A stretch of DNA of 6,115 nucleotides. It comes from an uncultured Eubacteriales bacterium. GTDB lineage: Bacteria; Bacillota; Clostridia; Oscillospirales; Oscillospiraceae. The translations under genes and the position numbers were made by a program. Below are positions 1 through 6,115 of this stretch, one piece after another; within the stretch, counting starts at the first letter, position 1, and each line of letters opens with the position of its first letter. Location of the stretch: assembly GCA_900555795.1 (NCBI GenBank), contig USMP01000089.1, positions 1-6,115 on the forward strand, written 5' to 3'. The notes beneath the pieces were generated by a model that was not told the DNA's origin, ran no database searches, and worked only from the letters and a program-made list of their open reading frames with translations.

Positions 1-182
1 TCCTGCTGCCCGACGCCACCAAGCAGCCCCTGTCGGTGTACCTGAGCACCATCAACGCCAGCGAGGTTGGCCTGGCTTTCGCCATCGCCACCATCTACAT
101 GGTGCCCTGTCTGCTGCTGTTCCTCCACGGGGAGGACTACCTGGTGGAGGGCATCGCCCACCAGGGCTCTGTCAAGGGCTAA
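1..182 (+). CDS. Carbohydrate ABC transporter permease, MalG-type, C-terminal fragment (5' end outside window)
   Basis: The reading frame is open from base 3 and ends at TAA (180-182), giving the last 59 residues of a protein that starts outside the window. It carries one hydrophobic segment (about residues 23-41, VGLAFAIATIYMVPCLLLF) and then GEDYLVEGIAHQGSVKG. The pattern of a last helix with a central proline, an aromatic residue, then G and a closing G-x-VKG is typical of the C-terminus of MalG/UgpE-type inner permeases of CUT1 sugar importers. In that family the protein forms half of the membrane channel and contacts the ATPase through an EAA loop, which would lie upstream and cannot be seen. 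The adaptor gene follows after 28 bp with no terminator, so the two are probably co-transcribed. The substrate cannot be told from this fragment. The MalK/UgpC-type ATPase at 3357-4556 is a natural partner. Confidence 0.82.
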   Translation, partial: LLPDATKQPLSVYLSTINASEVGLAFAIATIYMVPCLLLFLHGEDYLVEGIAHQGSVKG

Positions 183-194
183 CCATCCCACCTG

Positions 195-200
195 AAAGGA
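195..200 (+). promoter_or_regulatory. Ribosome binding site of the adaptor gene
   Basis: AAAGGA lies 10 nt before the ATG at 211 in the 28-bp gap after the permease stop. It is a moderate Shine-Dalgarno match. It supports the start at 211, which also places a lysine-rich stretch directly before the membrane anchor. No promoter-like element is evident in this gap. Confidence 0.55.
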
Positions 201-210
201 CAAGAAATCT

Positions 211-2247
211 ATGGAAGTCAAAGAGAAATCCAAGAAGAGGGAACTGATTAAGTCCATCGCCATTGTGTTCCTGGCGGTGCTGCTGGTACTGACCTTCTTC
301 TCCAATACCATTATGAACCGCTCCCTGCCCGAGGTGGCCACCCAGATGGTCCAGAGCGGCACCATCAACGCCAAAATCCGGGGCAGCGGCACCGTGTCCG
401 CCAATGAGAGTTATGAGGTGATCCTGGATCAGACCCGGGAGATCCGCTCCGTGTGCGTGAAGGTGGGCGACACCGTCAGCCAGGGGGACCTGCTCTTTGT
501 CCTGGCCGACGCGGAGAGCCAGGAACTTAAGGACGCCCAGGATCAGCTGCAGACCCTGCAGCTCGACTATCAGAAGCAAATTCTGAACCTCTCCAAGGAG
601 TACTCCCAGAGCGATCTGAGCGTACAGATTTTGCAGGAGGACCTGCAGAAAGCCATCGCCCAGCGGGACGCCAACCGGGTATCGGAGACGGATGTGTCCT
701 ACGCCAAGGGGGATCTGGCCGCCGCCCAGATGGAGAAGAGCCAGATCGAACTGGTGCTGGAGGAACTGAACGACCTCATGAGCGAAAACGAGGCCTATCA
801 GGAAGCCCAGGCCGCCGTCACTCAGTGGACGGCGAAGGTGGATACTGCCCAGGCCAAGGTCGATACATTGGAGGAAAAATTGGCCGAAGCAGGTTCCAGC
901 GGCAGTGTAGACAGTTTGGAAAAGGATGTGGCTGACGCCAAAGAAGCAATGAACCAGGCTGAAGCCGCTATGGGAGAAGCCAGTACAGCCCTGAACTCCG
1001 TAATGGACCAATATGCGGATCTCTATAGAGAAATCGAAAATGCCGCCAAACGCCAAATGATTGCCGACGGCGTGGACATCACTGATGAGAGCAAGTTGTC
1101 CACCTATATGGACTATGTGGTCCAGCAAGATCCCGGCAAGTACGGAACAGCTTACAAGGCCATTGGCGATGCGCAGAGCGCCTATGATGATGCAGCCGCC
1201 GACTTCGCCGCAAAGTCTGAGGCCTATCAAACTCTGTACAAGCTGCTGGTAGACGCCGCTGGTGATACAGACCTGATTTCCACCCTCCGGGAGCAGCTGA
1301 GTGACGCGGAGGATGAGTTATCCACCGCCAAGCGGAATCTGCGGGACGCGGAGGACGATCTGGAGGACGCGGAGGATGAAAACAGCGACCTGAAGGCCCA
1401 GATCAACCGCTACAAGACCGCCCAGCGTGAGGTGGATACCCACATCACCACCCTGGAGGACAACTTAAAGGCCCTGGAGGACCGGCAGAGCCAGTACGAA
1501 TCCGCTCTGGAAACCATCGCCTCCAAGGAGCGGGAACTGGAGCAGGCCCTGTCCGGAAAGGATATCGACAAGCAGCTGGATAACCTGGATCTACAGGCCA
1601 CCCGGCTGCAGATTGAAAAACAGCAGGAACTGGTGGACAAGTACCGCACGGAGACCATCGCCACAGAGGTCACAGCCAACGTATCCGGCGTTATCAGTTC
1701 CATCAATGTATCCGCCGGCAAGGACAACACCCCCGGCGAGGCCATGGCCGTGATCGACGTGGTGGACCGGGGCTACACGATTAAGATTGCCGTCACCATC
1801 GACCAGGCCAAGCAGGTGAAGATCGGCGACAGCGCCGACGTAACCAACTACTACTGGGGCAATGACATTCAGGCCAAGCTGGAGGCCATTACCGCCGACC
1901 CCGCCAAGCCCGGCCAGGGCAAGCTGCTGGTGTTCCGCATCACCGGCGACATTGACGCCGGCTCCAGCATCAGCCTCTCCGTGGGCCAGCGCAGCGCCAA
2001 CTATGACACCATCATTCCCAAGAGCGCCCTGCGCTCCGACACCAACGGCGACTTTGTCCTGGTGATCACAGCCAAAAGCACACCCCTGGGCAACCGCTAC
2101 ATTGCCACCCGGGCCGATGTGCAGATCCTCTCCTCCGACGACAACAACGCCGCCGTTACCGGTCTGGCCAGCGGCGACTATGTCATCACCACCTCCAGCA
2201 AACCGCTGGATGCCGGCATGCAGGTCAGGATGGTGGAGAATCCATGA
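211..2247 (+). CDS. HlyD/MacA-like membrane-anchored adaptor (efflux periplasmic adaptor family) with very long coiled coil
   Basis: This 678-residue protein starts with a charged stretch (1-12) and one membrane anchor (about 13-31), so the bulk should lie outside the membrane. Residues about 60-100 form the first half of a biotinyl-lipoyl-like domain (G-T-V, then VCVKVGDTVSQGDLLFVL). Residues about 100-480 are a long alpha-helical hairpin rich in Glu, Asp, Gln and Ala. Residues about 486-516 complete the lipoyl fold (TANVSGVISSINVSAGKD). A beta-barrel (about 520-595) and a membrane-proximal domain (IIPKSAL at 601-607 to the end) follow. This order is that of HlyD/MacA-type adaptors, which link an inner-membrane transporter to the outside. 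Usual MacA-like members are about 370-450 residues, so the extra length is in the hairpin. The gene overlaps the next one by ATGA at 2244-2247, pointing to translational coupling with the MacB-like protein, its likely partner. Residues 211-350 are encoded by DNA of lower GC. Family assignment is firm; the cargo is unknown. Confidence 0.85.
   Translation: MEVKEKSKKRELIKSIAIVFLAVLLVLTFFSNTIMNRSLPEVATQMVQSGTINAKIRGSGTVSANESYEVILDQTREIRSVCVKVGDTVSQGDLLFVLADAESQELKDAQDQLQTLQLDYQKQILNLSKEYSQSDLSVQILQEDLQKAIAQRDANRVSETDVSYAKGDLAAAQMEKSQIELVLEELNDLMSENEAYQEAQAAVTQWTAKVDTAQAKVDTLEEKLAEAGSSGSVDSLEKDVADAKEAMNQAEAAMGEASTALNSVMDQYADLYREIENAAKRQMIADGVDITDESKLSTYMDYVVQQDPGKYGTAYKAIGDAQSAYDDAAADFAAKSEAYQTLYKLLVDAAGDTDLISTLREQLSDAEDELSTAKRNLRDAEDDLEDAEDENSDLKAQINRYKTAQREVDTHITTLEDNLKALEDRQSQYESALETIASKERELEQALSGKDIDKQLDNLDLQATRLQIEKQQELVDKYRTETIATEVTANVSGVISSINVSAGKDNTPGEAMAVIDVVDRGYTIKIAVTIDQAKQVKIGDSADVTNYYWGNDIQAKLEAITADPAKPGQGKLLVFRITGDIDAGSSISLSVGQRSANYDTIIPKSALRSDTNGDFVLVITAKSTPLGNRYIATRADVQILSSDDNNAAVTGLASGDYVITTSSKPLDAGMQVRMVENP
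841..1260 (+). other. Low-GC segment encoding the distal part of the adaptor hairpin
   Basis: By hand count these 420 bases have 222 G+C (53%), against 78/120 (65%) at 421-540 and 75/120 (62.5%) at 1321-1440 in the same gene. Codon choice shifts too, with more A/T-ending codons such as GAA, AAA, ACA and GTA. The block encodes residues 211-350. It lies close to two likely helix breaks, AGSSGSV at residues 227-233 and AAGDTD at 349-354, and is centred on a Pro/Gly-containing turn (QQDPGKYG, 305-312). It therefore matches the far end of the coiled-coil hairpin. A recombined tip module is inferred, not shown. Confidence 0.5.
1303..1379 (+). repeat. Heptad-phased short direct repeats in the adaptor coiled coil
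   Basis: The 14-base unit GACGCGGAGGATGA occurs at 1303-1316 and 1366-1379, with a near copy (one mismatch) at 1345-1358. The start-to-start spacings are 42 and 21 bases, exact multiples of seven codons. In protein terms these are D-A-E-D-(E/D) blocks at residues 365, 379 and 386, part of an acidic coiled-coil heptad pattern. The repeats could have grown by local duplication of one heptad. Confidence 0.6.
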
Positions 2248-3353
2248 CAAAGCCCACCATCCTGCGGCAGCTGCGTGACGATATCCGCGGCTTTGGCTTC
2301 AAGCAGTGGTTCCTGCTGCTGTTGAATCTGATTTTGCTGCTGGCGATGGCCGCCTCCCTGGTGGGTCTGCGGGCCGTCACCGGCACGCTGGGCGCCGCCA
2401 TGACCGGAGCGGAACGGTTCCAGGGCGGCAGCGAGACCCGCTTTGCCCAGCTGGCCTCCTTCCTCCCCGTGGGCGAGGGCAAGGCGGAGACGGATATTCT
2501 CCAATTCCGCCAGACCCTGGACACAAAGCTGACCGAGCAGTCTCTGGAGGCCCCGGAAAACGGGAGTCTATATCTGGACGCGTACAGCGGCAGCGCCTCC
2601 GTCACCGTGGTGGGCGACCACGGCTCCGCCACCGCCGACGCCATCGGCGTGGGGGGGGACTTCTTCTTCTTCCATCCCCTGCCCCTGCGCAGCGGCTCCT
2701 ATATCTCCTCCGACGACCTGATGGATGACCTGGTGGTGCTGGACGAGGAGATGGCATGGCGGCTTTTCGGCGGAACGGATCTGACCGGCTTGCCCCTGAC
2801 CATCAACGGCGTGCCCTTTGTGGTGGCCGGCGTGGTGGACCGGGAGGACGATTTTGCCTCCCAGAAGGCCTATAGCGGCGAGGCGGGGCTGTTCCTCTCC
2901 TTCTCCGCCCTCCAGCGGCTGGTGGAGGATGCCGGTATCGACTGCTATGAGATCGTCATGCCGGACCCCATCTCCGGCTACGCCAAGGGGATTTTAACGG
3001 AAAGCTTCCCCAACGCCGATGTTGTGGAGAACAGCAGCCGCTACAGCCTGGGCCACCTGTGGGAGGTGCTGCGCGGCTTCGGCCAGCGTTCCATGCGGGC
3101 AAACGGCGTCATCTACCCCTACTGGGAGAACGCCGCGCGCCTGACGGAGGACTACGCCGTACTGCTGCTGCTGCTTTCCGTGCTTCTGGCCCTCTGTCCC
3201 GCCATTTTCCTGACCGTCACTGTGATACGCTATATCCGCCGGGGCTACCGCTTCGTCAAGGCCACCGTACCCGTGAAGGTGGAGGCCGCTGTGGAGCAGC
3301 GCAAGGAGGAGCGGCTGGAACGCCAATACAAAAAGAAAGCCGGAGGAGAATGA
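2244..3353 (+). CDS. MacB-like membrane protein with extracellular core domain (ABC permease-like, reduced topology)
   Basis: This 369-residue protein has one membrane helix near the N-terminus (about 22-42) and one near the C-terminus (about 303-328), with some 260 residues between them that should face outward. Inside that region, HPLPLRSGSYIS (144-155), VVLDEEMAWRLFG (164-176) and LTINGVPFVVAGVV (185-198) resemble the MacB periplasmic core (MacB_PCD) pattern: a required gain, 'v-L-d-e-x-x-A-x-x-L-F-G', then 'i-n-G-x-p-f-x-V-x-G-V'. Standard MacB/FtsX-type permeases have four helices, one before the core and three after. Here only one follows, ending in a basic tail (RYIRRGYR at 329-336, then a Lys/Arg/Glu-rich stretch). 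The start is set by the ATGA overlap with the adaptor and a GGTGGAG site at 2232-2238. A direct role with the adaptor is likely. Whether it can act as a transport channel is doubtful with two helices; a mechanical or scaffold role is an alternative. Confidence 0.7.
   Translation: MTKPTILRQLRDDIRGFGFKQWFLLLLNLILLLAMAASLVGLRAVTGTLGAAMTGAERFQGGSETRFAQLASFLPVGEGKAETDILQFRQTLDTKLTEQSLEAPENGSLYLDAYSGSASVTVVGDHGSATADAIGVGGDFFFFHPLPLRSGSYISSDDLMDDLVVLDEEMAWRLFGGTDLTGLPLTINGVPFVVAGVVDREDDFASQKAYSGEAGLFLSFSALQRLVEDAGIDCYEIVMPDPISGYAKGILTESFPNADVVENSSRYSLGHLWEVLRGFGQRSMRANGVIYPYWENAARLTEDYAVLLLLLSVLLALCPAIFLTVTVIRYIRRGYRFVKATVPVKVEAAVEQRKEERLERQYKKKAGGE
2651..2672 (+). repeat. G8 homopolymer followed by (TTC)4 inside the MacB-like gene
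   Basis: Eight consecutive G (2651-2658) code for V-G-G-D and are followed, after AC, by four TTC units (2661-2672) coding for FFFF just before the HPLPLRSG motif. Slippage in the G run would shift the frame. One lost G leads to a TGA at 2719-2721, and one gained G leads to a TGA at 2726-2728, so either change truncates the protein at about 160 residues, before the second membrane helix. Confidence 0.6.
3342..3348 (+). promoter_or_regulatory. Strong ribosome binding site of the ATPase gene
   Basis: GGAGGAG sits 8 nt before the ATG at 3357 and lies within the last codons of the preceding gene, whose stop is TGA at 3351-3353. It is a near-ideal Shine-Dalgarno sequence. It fixes the start at 3357 and suggests high translation of the ATPase relative to its neighbours. 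Confidence 0.75.
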
Positions 3354-3356
3354 TCC

Positions 3357-4556
3357 ATGGCAGACCTGAGTTTACGAAACGTCAAAAAAATCTACGACGG
3401 CCATGTGGTAGCCGTCCACGACTTTAATCTGGAGATCGCGGACAAGGAGTTTATCGTGCTGGTGGGCCCCTCCGGCTGTGGCAAATCCACCACGCTGCGG
3501 ATGGTGGCCGGACTGGAGGAGATCAGCGAGGGGGAGATCTATATCGGCGGAAAGCTGGTAAACCACGTCCCCCCCAAGGACCGGGACATCGCCATGGTGT
3601 TTCAGAACTACGCCCTCTACCCCCACATGACCGTCTACGACAACATCGCCTACGGACTGAAGCTGCGGAAATTCCCCAAGCGGGTCATCGACCAGAAGGT
3701 GCGGGAGGCGGCGGAGATCCTGGACATCTCCGAACTCTTAAAGCGGAAGCCCAAGGCCCTGTCCGGCGGCCAGCGCCAGCGGGTCGCCATTGGCCGGGCC
3801 ATTGTCCGGGAGCCCCAGGTGTTCCTTATGGACGAGCCCCTCTCCAACCTGGACGCCAAGCTGCGCAACCAGATGCGCTCTGAGATTATCAAGCTGCGGA
3901 CCCGGATCGATACCACCTTCATCTACGTCACCCACGACCAAACCGAGGCTATGACGCTGGGGGACCGGATCGTCATCATGAAGGACGGCCTGGTCCAGCA
4001 GGTGGGCACCCCCCAGGAGGTGTTCAACCACCCCGCCAATCTGTTTGTGGCCGGCTTCATCGGTACCCCCCAGATGAATTTCTTCAACGCCTCCCTTCTT
4101 CGGGAGGGGGATCGGTACAGCGTGGAACTGGCTGGCATCCGTGTGCCCCTTTCGGCGGACAAGTGCCGCCGCCTGCTGGAAAACCAGGTGGGCGCCCAGG
4201 AGATTTCCCTGGGAATCCGCCCGGAGCACATCTCCCTGGCCCAGGACGGCGACGGGATTCCCGCCCGGGTGGACGTCAGCGAAATGATGGGCAGCGCCAT
4301 CCATATCCATGTGGATGCCTGCGGCGGCGACGTGGTCATCGTGGTACCCGTGTCCGAGGAGGATCTGGAGCAGCGGGAGCGCTCCCTGCGCATGGGCGCG
4401 TCCATCCGCTTTACCTTCCGGGGCGGCGCCGCCCACGTCTTTGATCGGGAGACGGGACACAACCTGGAGCACCTCCCCGCCCCCGTCCCCGCCCCGGCGG
4501 AGGCCTCTGCCCCCCTGGGCGACCCCTTTGCCCAGGAGGAGGCGGCCCGGCCCTAA
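3357..4556 (+). CDS. ugpC: Sugar-type ABC transporter ATP-binding protein (UgpC/MsmK/MalK family)
   Basis: This 399-residue cytoplasmic ATPase powers import by a CUT1-type ABC transporter. All nucleotide-binding motifs are intact: Walker A GPSGCGKST (37-45), Q-loop at Q83 (VFQNYALYPHMTVYDNIAYGL region), signature LSGGQRQRVA (135-144), Walker B VFLMDEP (155-161), D-loop SNLDAK, and switch histidine H193 in YVTHDQTEAMTL. FIGTPQMNFF (234-243) opens the C-terminal regulatory part, with GIRPEH (286-291) typical of the MalK/UgpC TOBE/OB domain. Length is slightly above the usual 360-375 because of a Pro/Ala-rich tail (about 373-399). The gene starts 3 bp after the MacB-like gene and is last in the operon. 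It is unlike the shorter MacB/LolD ATPases, so it fits the permease at the left edge better than its immediate neighbour. In Gram-positives such ATPases (MsmK) can serve several sugar transporters. The symbol reflects the usual family naming and does not imply glycerol-3-phosphate as substrate. Confidence 0.93.
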   Translation: MADLSLRNVKKIYDGHVVAVHDFNLEIADKEFIVLVGPSGCGKSTTLRMVAGLEEISEGEIYIGGKLVNHVPPKDRDIAMVFQNYALYPHMTVYDNIAYGLKLRKFPKRVIDQKVREAAEILDISELLKRKPKALSGGQRQRVAIGRAIVREPQVFLMDEPLSNLDAKLRNQMRSEIIKLRTRIDTTFIYVTHDQTEAMTLGDRIVIMKDGLVQQVGTPQEVFNHPANLFVAGFIGTPQMNFFNASLLREGDRYSVELAGIRVPLSADKCRRLLENQVGAQEISLGIRPEHISLAQDGDGIPARVDVSEMMGSAIHIHVDACGGDVVIVVPVSEEDLEQRERSLRMGASIRFTFRGGAAHVFDRETGHNLEHLPAPVPAPAEASAPLGDPFAQEEAARP

Positions 4557-4564
4557 GCATACCG

Positions 4565-4607
4565 AAGCGCCCCTGGAACCAATGGTTCCAGGGGCGCTTT
4601 TATATTT
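4565..4607 (+). terminator. Rho-independent terminator ending the plus-strand operon
   Basis: GCGCCCCTGGAACC (4567-4580) pairs perfectly with GGTTCCAGGGGCGC (4584-4597) around an AAT loop. Two more A-T pairs (4565-4566 with 4598-4599) extend the stem to 16 bp. A T-rich run TTTTATATTT (4598-4607) follows, 8 bp after the ATPase stop. In the opposite direction the stem is followed only by TTCGGT, so it should be a weaker terminator for the convergent gene that ends at 4620. Confidence 0.92.
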
Positions 4608-4619
4608 CCAGACAGAGTC

Positions 4620-6115
4620 TCAAGGGCTGCCGGCTCCAGTGGCTGTTGCCTCCATCCGGGGCTCCTCCACCTGCCCCAGCAGGCCAAAGTAGTAGGCGTG
4701 TTTGACCTGGTACTGCTCGTTGAAAAACCGGTCGTTGCCCTGGTGGAGATAGCGGGTATAGTCGTGGTGCTTGATGATGGGGCAGTCCGGGGACTGAGAG
4801 ATGGTGTAGATCCCCAAATTGGAGCACTGGTCCGCGATGCGCTCGGCGTTGACCAGCACATCCAGGAAGGTCAGGCCCGCGTACATCATACACCGGCCCT
4901 CCCGCAGACGGCTGATGTGGTTCTCCCGCAGCGTCGCCACCATGTCGTCCACCACCTCCTCCACCGGCTCCACCCGGCGGGCGGCATCATAATCCATGGA
5001 GATGAAGCACTCGCTGGCATAATCCATAATTTCCGTCAGCGCCTGGCTCAAAATGCGCAGTTCCTGCCGGGCCGCAGCTGAAAACTCCATCTTTTTCTCA
5101 TGGAGCACGGCGGCGTTTTCCGTCAGGTTTACCGCGTAGTCGCCAATGCGTTCAAACTCCGAGAAGCACTGAATGTAGTAGTTGAGAGTATCGTTGGTGG
5201 CATTGTTGCCCAAACGGGCTGAGAGGCGAATGAGATAGCTATCCACCGCATCCGCCAGCTGGTCGATGTGGTCCTCGTTCTCCAATATCACATCCACGGC
5301 GCCCTGGTCGTAATTTTCCAACACATCCATAGCGTTGATGACTCCGTCCCTGGACAGGCGGGCCATGGTGCTGATGGCCCCCTTGGCGCTGGCCAGCGCC
5401 AGAGCCGGGGAGGAGAAGAGCTTGTCGTCCAGCATTTTCAGTTCCCGCTCCACATTGGCGCCTACCTGCTTGTCGTCCTTCACCAGCAGATAGCTCAGCC
5501 GCTCAAAGGTGGGCGTCATGGGCAGCAGCAGCACCGCCGTGGCCAGCCGGAACAGCGTGTGGACATTGGCAATGTCGCCGGAACTCATATGCCGGCCCCA
5601 CAGCCAGTCCAGCCACCCCGCCTGGTACCCCACAAAGATCGCCACAATAATCAATGCCGCGGCCACCAGGTTGAACAGCACATGGATCACGCCGGTACGC
5701 TTGGCATCCGCCTTGGAATCGATGGCGCACATGATGGCGGTCTTGACGCAGTCGCCGATATTCACACCAATGATAATACCGTACACCGAACTGAAGGTCA
5801 GCGCCCCCGTGGTACAGAGGGCCTGGAGAATGCCGATGGTGGCGGAGGAACTCTGGATGATAAAGGTGGCCACCGCCCCCACCAGGAAGCCCAGTACCGG
5901 CCTGGTGGACAGCTGAGAGAAGGCGCTGGCAAAGGCCGCAGACTCCGACAGGGGACTCACCGCGGCGGTCATGTTCAAAAGGCCCGTAAACAGGATGCCC
6001 GCCCCCATGGCAATGCTGCCGGCCGTCTCCGCGCTGCGGCTCTTCACGGCCATAATCAGCAGGATACCAAGCAGCGCAAACACCGGCGCCAGGGTGGAGG
6101 GCTTAAATACCTCCA
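4620..6115 (-). CDS. Na/Pi cotransporter family protein with C-terminal PhoU domain (N-terminus outside window)
   Basis: The minus-strand frame is open from the right edge to a TGA at 4622-4620, giving 497 residues of a sodium-dependent phosphate transporter of the NptA/PNaS type, an inner-membrane protein. An in-frame GTG at 6083-6081 is not the real start: the frame continues upstream as EVFKPSTLAP, matching the family's segment before a membrane helix. Counting from the first visible residue, IIQSSSAT (85-92) is the second of the two QSSSAT repeats that bind ion and substrate; the first should lie outside the window. GVNIGDCV (116-123) matches the family G-x-N-I-G-T motif with D in place of T. 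Hydrophobic helices run to about residue 200. From about 220 to 440 come two PhoU-like helical bundles with EFERIGDYAVN (319-329) and NAERIADQCSN (422-432). PhoU parts are linked to phosphate sensing. Roughly 100 or more N-terminal residues are missing. The gene converges on the ABC operon with 63 bp between stops. Confidence 0.93.
   Translation of the reverse strand, partial: EVFKPSTLAPVFALLGILLIMAVKSRSAETAGSIAMGAGILFTGLLNMTAAVSPLSESAAFASAFSQLSTRPVLGFLVGAVATFIIQSSSATIGILQALCTTGALTFSSVYGIIIGVNIGDCVKTAIMCAIDSKADAKRTGVIHVLFNLVAAALIIVAIFVGYQAGWLDWLWGRHMSSGDIANVHTLFRLATAVLLLPMTPTFERLSYLLVKDDKQVGANVERELKMLDDKLFSSPALALASAKGAISTMARLSRDGVINAMDVLENYDQGAVDVILENEDHIDQLADAVDSYLIRLSARLGNNATNDTLNYYIQCFSEFERIGDYAVNLTENAAVLHEKKMEFSAAARQELRILSQALTEIMDYASECFISMDYDAARRVEPVEEVVDDMVATLRENHISRLREGRCMMYAGLTFLDVLVNAERIADQCSNLGIYTISQSPDCPIIKHHDYTRYLHQGNDRFFNEQYQVKHAYYFGLLGQVEEPRMEATATGAGSP

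Noticed and set aside
172..1230. Long minus-strand open frame (352 codons) opposite the adaptor gene
   Set aside because: It lies wholly antisense to a well-supported gene. Its translation is rich in Gly, His, Leu and Gln with no recognisable domain, as expected from GC-rich codon bias on the other strand.
211..3353. A complete MacAB-type efflux system with its own ATPase
   Set aside because: The only ATPase in the window has a MalK/UgpC-type C-terminal domain, and the MacB-like protein lacks both an ATPase domain and the full helix set. A complete MacAB system is therefore not supported.
3738..4472. Minus-strand open frame of 244 codons opposite the ATPase gene
   Set aside because: It is antisense to the conserved ATPase motifs and its composition is typical of a shadow frame. 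No family resemblance was seen.
4557..4619. Possible small RNA or promoter in the convergent intergenic gap
   Set aside because: Almost the whole gap is taken up by the hairpin and T-rich tail of the terminator. No promoter elements fit.
4698..5081. Plus-strand open frame of 127 codons opposite the Na/Pi-PhoU gene
   Set aside because: It overlaps the conserved PhoU region on the other strand, and its Val/His-rich translation has no domain. It is a mirror of the real gene.
6081..6083. GTG as the start codon of the Na/Pi cotransporter
   Set aside because: The frame stays open to the window edge and the ten upstream codons (EVFKPSTLAP) match the family's interior, with the first QSSSAT repeat still missing. 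The gene is cut by the window edge instead.

Overview
The window is about 60% GC and tightly packed. It reads as a chromosomal segment of a Gram-positive anaerobe of the Clostridia, most likely a gut Oscillospiraceae-type bacterium. That placement is an inference from the GC-rich codon use, strong GGAGG-type ribosome sites, a sugar-type ABC importer powered by a MalK/UgpC-type ATPase, and a sodium/phosphate cotransporter with a fused PhoU domain. No marker gene in the window fixes the genus.

Layout: four plus-strand genes run as one apparent operon from the left edge to 4556. They are the C-terminal end of a MalG-type sugar ABC permease (3-182), a 678-residue HlyD-like adaptor with a very long coiled coil (211-2247), a 369-residue membrane protein with a MacB-like extracellular core (2244-3353), and a 399-residue MalK/UgpC-type ATPase (3357-4556). 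The gaps are 28 bp, a 4-bp ATGA overlap, and 3 bp. A strong intrinsic terminator follows at 4565-4607. On the minus strand a convergent Na/Pi cotransporter with a C-terminal PhoU domain occupies 4620-6115 and runs off the right edge, lacking its N-terminus.

How the genes may work together: the first and last operon genes fit an import ABC transporter of the carbohydrate (CUT1) class, whose other permease and binding protein would lie upstream. The two middle genes look like export-type parts: an adaptor like those of MacAB or HlyD systems, and a membrane protein resembling MacB without its ATPase and without the full set of MacB membrane helices. No MacB-type ATPase is present. Either the two middle genes use an ATPase elsewhere, or they form a non-canonical surface accessory to the importer. 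This mixed operon is the most interesting thing in the window. The second is the distal part of the adaptor's coiled-coil hairpin, which has clearly lower GC than the rest of the gene and looks like a swapped module.

No RNA genes, CRISPR arrays, insertion sequences or attachment sites were seen. There is no gene-free stretch longer than about 65 bp.
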